In this document: positions 22,139 through 23,166 of the stretch, one piece after another | How the letters are laid out: the number at the start of each line of letters is the position of its first letter | Position numbering within the stretch: the first letter of the stretch is position 1 | NCBI GenBank assembly: GCA_016932895.1 | Contig: JAFGCA010000292.1 | Coordinates: 1-23,166, forward strand | Source: Sedimentisphaerales bacterium | Lineage (GTDB): Bacteria > Planctomycetota > Phycisphaerae > Sedimentisphaerales > SG8-4 | Direction of reading: 5' to 3' | DNA: 23,166 nucleotides | Notes under the pieces: model-generated | Told to the model about the DNA's origin: nothing | Database searches by the model: none | Seen by the model: the letters and a program-made list of their open reading frames with translations, nothing else | Position numbers and translations under genes: made by a program

Positions 22139-22639
22139 ATGAGAGCAAAACAAGGTTTCACATTGGTCGAAATTCTGATCGTCGTGGTCATTCTGGGTAT
22201 CCTGGCCGCGATCGTGATCCCGCAGTTCACCCAGGCCAGCACCGAGGCCAAGACCAACAGTCTCTGCAGCGACCTGCAGACGCTTCGCAGCCAGATCGAG
22301 CTGTACAAGGTGCAGCACAACGATGACGCGCCGGTGGCGGCCGACTTCATCGAGCAGATGGTCTACTGCACGGACATCGACGGCAACAGGGCCGCCTCGC
22401 CCAGCAAGGTGCGCACCACCACGTATTGCTACGGTCCGTATCTGGAGAGAGTGCCGATCAACCCGTTCAACGACAAAACAGATGCAACCTATGACAACCA
22501 GGGTTCGATCGATACGACCGGTACGGCGGGTGATAATGTAGCCAGCTGGGAATACGACGCCAGTAGCGGTGAGATCTGGGCCGACGACGACTTCGACGCC
22601 GATGGCGATGGTACCGGCGGAGATCACGCAGATCTCTAA
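22139..22639 (+). CDS. Type II secretion / type IV pilus-like pseudopilin (GspG-like)
   Basis: A 166-residue prepilin. The leader MRAKQG is cut by prepilin peptidase before Phe7 (G|FTLVEILIVVVILGILAAIVIPQF), giving N-methyl-Phe and Glu at +5, then the long hydrophobic helix. The globular part has TEAKTNSLCSDLQTLRSQIELYKVQHN, the GspG-like helix, then YGPYLERVPINPFN and a Ser/Thr-Asp-rich tail with a calcium-loop-like DDFDADGDGTGG at the end. GAGGAGG before the ATG is a very strong ribosome binding site. It is probably the more abundant pilin of the pair because a terminator follows. Whether it serves secretion or a pilus cannot be told from this window. Confidence 0.88.
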   Translation: MRAKQGFTLVEILIVVVILGILAAIVIPQFTQASTEAKTNSLCSDLQTLRSQIELYKVQHNDDAPVAADFIEQMVYCTDIDGNRAASPSKVRTTTYCYGPYLERVPINPFNDKTDATYDNQGSIDTTGTAGDNVASWEYDASSGEIWADDDFDADGDGTGGDHADL

Positions 22640-22671
22640 TCGCCACGTATGACAGTCGCATAGTGACAATC

Positions 22672-22718
22672 AAGGCTGACCGTGCCAAGGCCGTTGCCCG
22701 AAGCCGGTCAGCCTTTTT
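22672..22718 (+). terminator. Strong intrinsic terminator between the two pseudopilin genes
   Basis: An 11-bp stem AAGGCTGACCG (22672-22682)/CGGTCAGCCTT (22705-22715) with a GC-rich loop is followed by T's to 22718. It lies 33 bases after the first pilin stop and 36 bases before the next gene, with no obvious promoter between, so the second pilin would depend on read-through. Confidence 0.8.
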
Positions 22719-22754
22719 GCTGAATGACGGAAGAGGTAAACGAAAGGGGCAGTG

Positions 22755-23166
22755 ATGAGACGAGCAAGGGCCTTCACCTTGGTTGAGATTCTGGTTGTGG
22801 TGGTCTTGCTTGGCGTCCTGGCTGCCATCGTGATCCCGGCGGTCGCCAACAGCGGCACGGCGGCCCGGCAGAGCGCCCTGGCCGGTAGTTTGAACCTGTT
22901 GCGCCGCTTCGTCCTGATTTACACCAGCCAGCACAACGAGGTGGCGCCGGGGTATCCCGACGGTGACTCGACAGCGGCGCCCACAGAGGCGGCCTTCTGT
23001 GACCAGGCGACCTTGTCGAGCAAGGCCGACGGCACGACGGCGGCCCGGGGAACGGTTGGGTTCGACTACGGGCCTTATCTTTCCAAGATGCCGACGAACC
23101 CGTTCAACAACCTGGATACGGTTCAGATTCTCGCCAATGGGGCGGCGTTTCCCGCCGAAGCCGACG
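22755..23166 (+). CDS. Second pseudopilin, 3'-partial
   Basis: A prepilin that runs off the window end; 137 codons are visible. It reads MRRARA|FTLVEILVVVVLLGVLAAIVIPAV, a type III signal and hydrophobic helix like the first pilin. The globular part shares the layout SLNLLRRFVLIYTSQHNEVAPG, then FDYGPYLSKMPTNPFN, so the two are paralogues from a tandem duplication. The residue before the cleavage site is Ala, not the usual Gly. AAGGGG precedes the ATG by 6 bases. The intrinsic terminator upstream suggests lower expression than the first gene. Its end and any further secretion genes lie downstream of the window. Confidence 0.85.
   Translation, partial: MRRARAFTLVEILVVVVLLGVLAAIVIPAVANSGTAARQSALAGSLNLLRRFVLIYTSQHNEVAPGYPDGDSTAAPTEAAFCDQATLSSKADGTTAARGTVGFDYGPYLSKMPTNPFNNLDTVQILANGAAFPAEAD

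Noticed and set aside
1..23166. CRISPR array, integrase, transposase or attachment site
   Set aside because: No spaced direct repeats of CRISPR type and no recombinase motif were seen; the only repeats are the two palindromes and the in-gene coiled-coil and GLUG units.

Overview
The window looks like a chromosomal segment of a Planctomycetota bacterium, most likely of the Phycisphaerae/Sedimentisphaerales type. This is inferred, not proved: G+C is high, a GLUG-repeat exoprotein ends in a dockerin-like EF-hand tail, a PL11 rhamnogalacturonan lyase and the remnant of a secreted beta-helix protein are present, and two type II secretion-style pseudopilins close the window. There is no rRNA, tRNA, CRISPR array, integrase or transposase; most genes are housekeeping and closely packed.

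Layout. 1-1116: C-terminal part of a secreted GLUG-repeat protein. 1252-2976 (+): promoter and pterin/folate operon folM-folB-folK, ending 3 bases from the convergent operon tyrA-purL-purQ (7587-2980, -). 7588-7814: divergent promoter region with a terminator-like hairpin in front of accA (7815-8882, +). 9151-9980 (+): promoter and a coiled-coil lipoprotein. 11756-10171 (-): a TsaC/YrdC-arginine phosphatase fusion overlapping rpiB, the order of Bacillus ywlC-ywlE-ywlF. 12029-12343 (+): a stand-alone PilZ protein. 12705-12475 (-): a two-helix membrane protein, divergent from L-threonine aldolase (12891-13931, +). 14004-14445: a beta-helix pseudogene followed by a palindromic repeat. 15636-14473 (-): nagA, divergent from a probable five-gene operon (15895-21653, +) of flavodiiron protein, argH, thiL, PL11 lyase and tsaE. 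21654-22138: a second palindromic repeat, a good promoter and a long pilin leader. 22139-end (+): two pseudopilin genes separated by a strong intrinsic terminator.

How the parts connect. Two steps of the t6A tRNA pathway (TsaC, TsaE) lie in separate operons. The polysaccharide theme (GLUG protein, PL11 lyase, beta-helix remnant, NagA) fits a heterotroph that degrades plant or algal polymers. PilZ implies c-di-GMP signalling and the pseudopilins imply a type II secretion or type IV pilus-like machine. The flavodiiron protein suggests an anaerobe or microaerophile that detoxifies O2 or NO.

I did not find an unmistakably new multi-gene system. The most worthwhile leads are the TsaC-arginine phosphatase fusion, the PL11 gene lodged between thiL and tsaE, the double PurS-PurL fusion, and the long leader plus internal terminator of the pseudopilin genes. 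Promoters and RNA structures were called by eye and have not been folded or searched.
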